Of a stretch of DNA of 64,000 nt, positions 1 through 64,000 are shown one piece after another. Where the stretch lies: assembly GCA_029204225.1 (NCBI GenBank), contig CM055108.1, positions 20,655,644 through 20,719,643 on the forward strand. Reading direction: 5' to 3'. A model generated the notes under the pieces. The model saw nothing but the letters and a program-made list of their open reading frames with translations, made no database searches and had not been told where the DNA came from. How positions within the stretch are numbered: the first letter of the stretch is position 1; every line of letters begins with the position of its first letter. The stretch comes from Diphasiastrum complanatum. Taxonomy: Eukaryota > Streptophyta > Lycopodiopsida > Lycopodiales > Lycopodiaceae. Made by a program: the position numbers and the translations under genes.

Positions 1-1
1 G

Positions 2-142
2 CCTATTAATGTTTTCTATCATATGATGCCCTTGCTTGCTGATCAGGCTCGGGCTCTTGCTATCACTATGTAGTCTCGGGATGCTCCTGCTACTATTATG
101 GTTGATGTACATACTATCATTCCTGTTGCTGCTCCTCCTTGA
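2..142 (+). pseudogene. Ty3/gypsy chromovirus polyprotein, C-terminal tail
   Basis: The reading frame from base 2 gives a peptide with FYH, PLLADQARAL and a short tail ending at TGA 140-142. It matches the last residues of the chromodomain-bearing gypsy polyprotein at 11475-11948, which has FYHTPLLTDQARAL after its chromodomain. A TAG at 71-73 interrupts the frame, so this copy is dead. Only the tail lies in the window; the rest of the element is upstream. It sits in the intron before the first visible host exon. Confidence 0.7.
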
Positions 143-687
143 TCCTCCTTGATGCTGTTATAGAATCTTTTTAATTTTATGTATCAAGCATGGATGTTAA
201 CAGCATGGTTAGTTCCTTCATAGCACCTTTGATTGTTGAATCATGTGATGTTTAGACCTTCAAGTTTGAGCTTTGAGCTTTTGGGTTTCAAAGCACCAAC
301 ATTTGTTATAGACTACTGTTATTTTTATGCTAGCATTGCATGACTTGGAAATTGTCAAGCATATTCGATTGTCAAATGCCCCTAAACTAATATCCCTATT
401 CCATTCCTAATAAAAAATTAGGTGGTTTTGACAATGTCTTGATGGACTTGTGTAAAAGAAATGGGGGGAATTGTCAAATGCTTGTTTAGTACGTGTTTAG
501 AGTAGGAGCATTAGAAATGTTTTGCAACTCAAGTTTCATGTGCATGGTTTTTTTAATCTTACCACAAATAGGGTGAATTCTTCTAATTGACTTTTTGGTT
601 TTCACCTCTAGGAGTTTTGAGTCCTCTAATGTTTTTGTTTTCTATGTTCCATTCTTGATTTCCTTTTTTTGGAAATGATGAGTGCAG
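143..687. other. Intronic stretch, no gene seen
   Basis: AT-rich sequence between the gypsy tail and the first host exon. It presumably holds the rest of the gypsy 3' end and then host intron. I see no long reading frame and no LTR end that I can fix. The upstream host exon expected to encode the residues just before the 688-748 exon is not found here and must lie left of the window. Confidence 0.5.
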
Positions 688-63006
<62,319 letters not shown>

Positions 63007-64000
63007 GTACAAAATCTCCTTGTTTTGGCTATTATACTAAAGAACATTTTCAGCTGTTTTGTAATGAAAATGCTCTAATTGAATTCTTAAGTTTCCAAGT
63101 AAGAAGATACTTTGTATAGCCAAAGAGTGGTTATGTAAGCCAGTGTACTACCAAATAAACATAGATCTGGATAGTAATGATGAATTAGAAATTGAAAGCT
63201 GATGATGCTAGAAGCCAATATTGCTTGCAAAATAAAATGTGTCATGAGTACATAATGTCAAATGAGCACTAAATGTATTCTATGTCCACAACTCTTCTCT
63301 TTCCAAGAGAAGATCACCCTCAACATGCGTGTACATGTGCAAACATAGTAGTGAAAAAACTATGAAAATAGTGATGTTGAAATGGGCAGACATGAAGGGT
63401 AAAGTTGTTGTGATCTCTATAAGTAGATAGTCTCCACAAGTGCTCCTGTAGATGGGGATTGTGAAAAAAACATCCATGTAGCTGGGTCAATAGAACTTCC
63501 ATCTTGGTGAGACAAATTTTTTGTGTAGTTGTCATTGCTTTTGCAATTTTCCTACCTATTGGGAGGTACAAAAAAAGTTTAGAATTGTTTGGAAATGTAG
63601 GTGCATGATCCTCATTTGTAAGAAATAGCCTAGAAGGGATGATATGACCAATATCACAAGTCCACATGGTGAGAGCTAGTTATAGTTGATAAGTAAATGG
63701 ATTCAACTCGTATAGAATGCACTAAGGCCCATAATCTCGTGGAGCCAGCAAAACTAATCTTGAGATAGACAGATTGTCATTCCTCTCAAATTCCACATAC
63801 TTCATGTCCAACATGTTATTGCATACTTTGCAGATGGTGCTATGAGCTTGTGATAATATCTCTAGCGTATGAAAAAAATAAGGCCACTGTAATTGGGTGT
63901 ACATAGCAAACATAGTAGTTAAAAAACTATCAAGATAGTGATGTTGAAATAGGTAGGCATGAGGTAAAGTTCTTGTGATCCTATGACCGGATCTCACTCC
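63007..64000 (+). other. Start of PU1 intron 14, no gene seen
   Basis: This sequence follows the donor GTACAA of exon n. A weak repeat is visible: CATGTGCAAACATAGTAGTGAAAAAACTATGAAAATAGTGATGTTG-like text near 63335-63380 recurs near 63905-63945. No exon or transposon domain is recognised. Confidence 0.5.

Overview
This window is nuclear DNA of a land plant with a large, retrotransposon-rich genome. I cannot fix the species. A fern or another large-genome vascular plant fits best, because very long introns hold one protein-coding gene together. Nothing looks bacterial, organellar or viral.

The backbone is one plus-strand gene for a pullulanase-type starch debranching enzyme (plant limit dextrinase, PU1-like). 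I place fourteen exons between 688 and 63006. They join in phase into an uninterrupted 388-residue stretch covering the middle of the GH13 barrel. The YNWGYDP pullulanase signature, DVVYNH, the nucleophile region (GFRFDLMGH), the general acid region (YGEGWDF) and the HDNE region are all present. The three catalytic acids are spaced exactly as I remember them in barley limit dextrinase (37 and 132 residues). The 5' and 3' ends of the gene lie outside the window. Introns run from 94 bp to 36,069 bp, and three of them (intron 6, 6789-42857; intron 10, 44798-53457; intron 13, 54977-62949) hold most of the sequence.

Intron 6, in order: a LINE 3'-end fragment (9203-9332); an internally deleted Ty3/gypsy chromovirus on plus (9333-11948); three LINE pieces on plus (12195-15630); a minus-strand Ty1/copia element (15632-24640) split by a complete non-coding LTR element (18386-23098, perfect 5-bp target duplication); another plus LINE piece (24641-27612) split by a 354-bp TRIM whose repeats carry a tRNA-like sequence (25009-25362, perfect 5-bp target duplication); an inverted LTR fragment (27613-27899); a pile of minus-strand LINE copies (27900-39905); and the 3' end of a plus-strand copia (39911-41870).

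Intron 10 holds a minus-strand gypsy (about 45730-52735) split by a minus-strand copia (47156 to about 51480). Intron 13 holds a non-coding stretch ending in an orphan primer binding site and LTR start (59128-59250), a LINE (59251-60680), the tail of a plus-strand gypsy with its LTR (60682-61270) and two LINE pieces (61290-62790).

Every transposon coding region I can read is damaged by stops, frameshifts or deletions. The most interesting signals are the TRIM with a tRNA-like Pol III promoter in its terminal repeats, and the LINE family whose 3' ends share a two-stem structure with compensatory base changes followed by (CT)n or related tails. The complete nested non-coding LTR element and the 36-kb intron between the first and second GH13 catalytic motifs follow.
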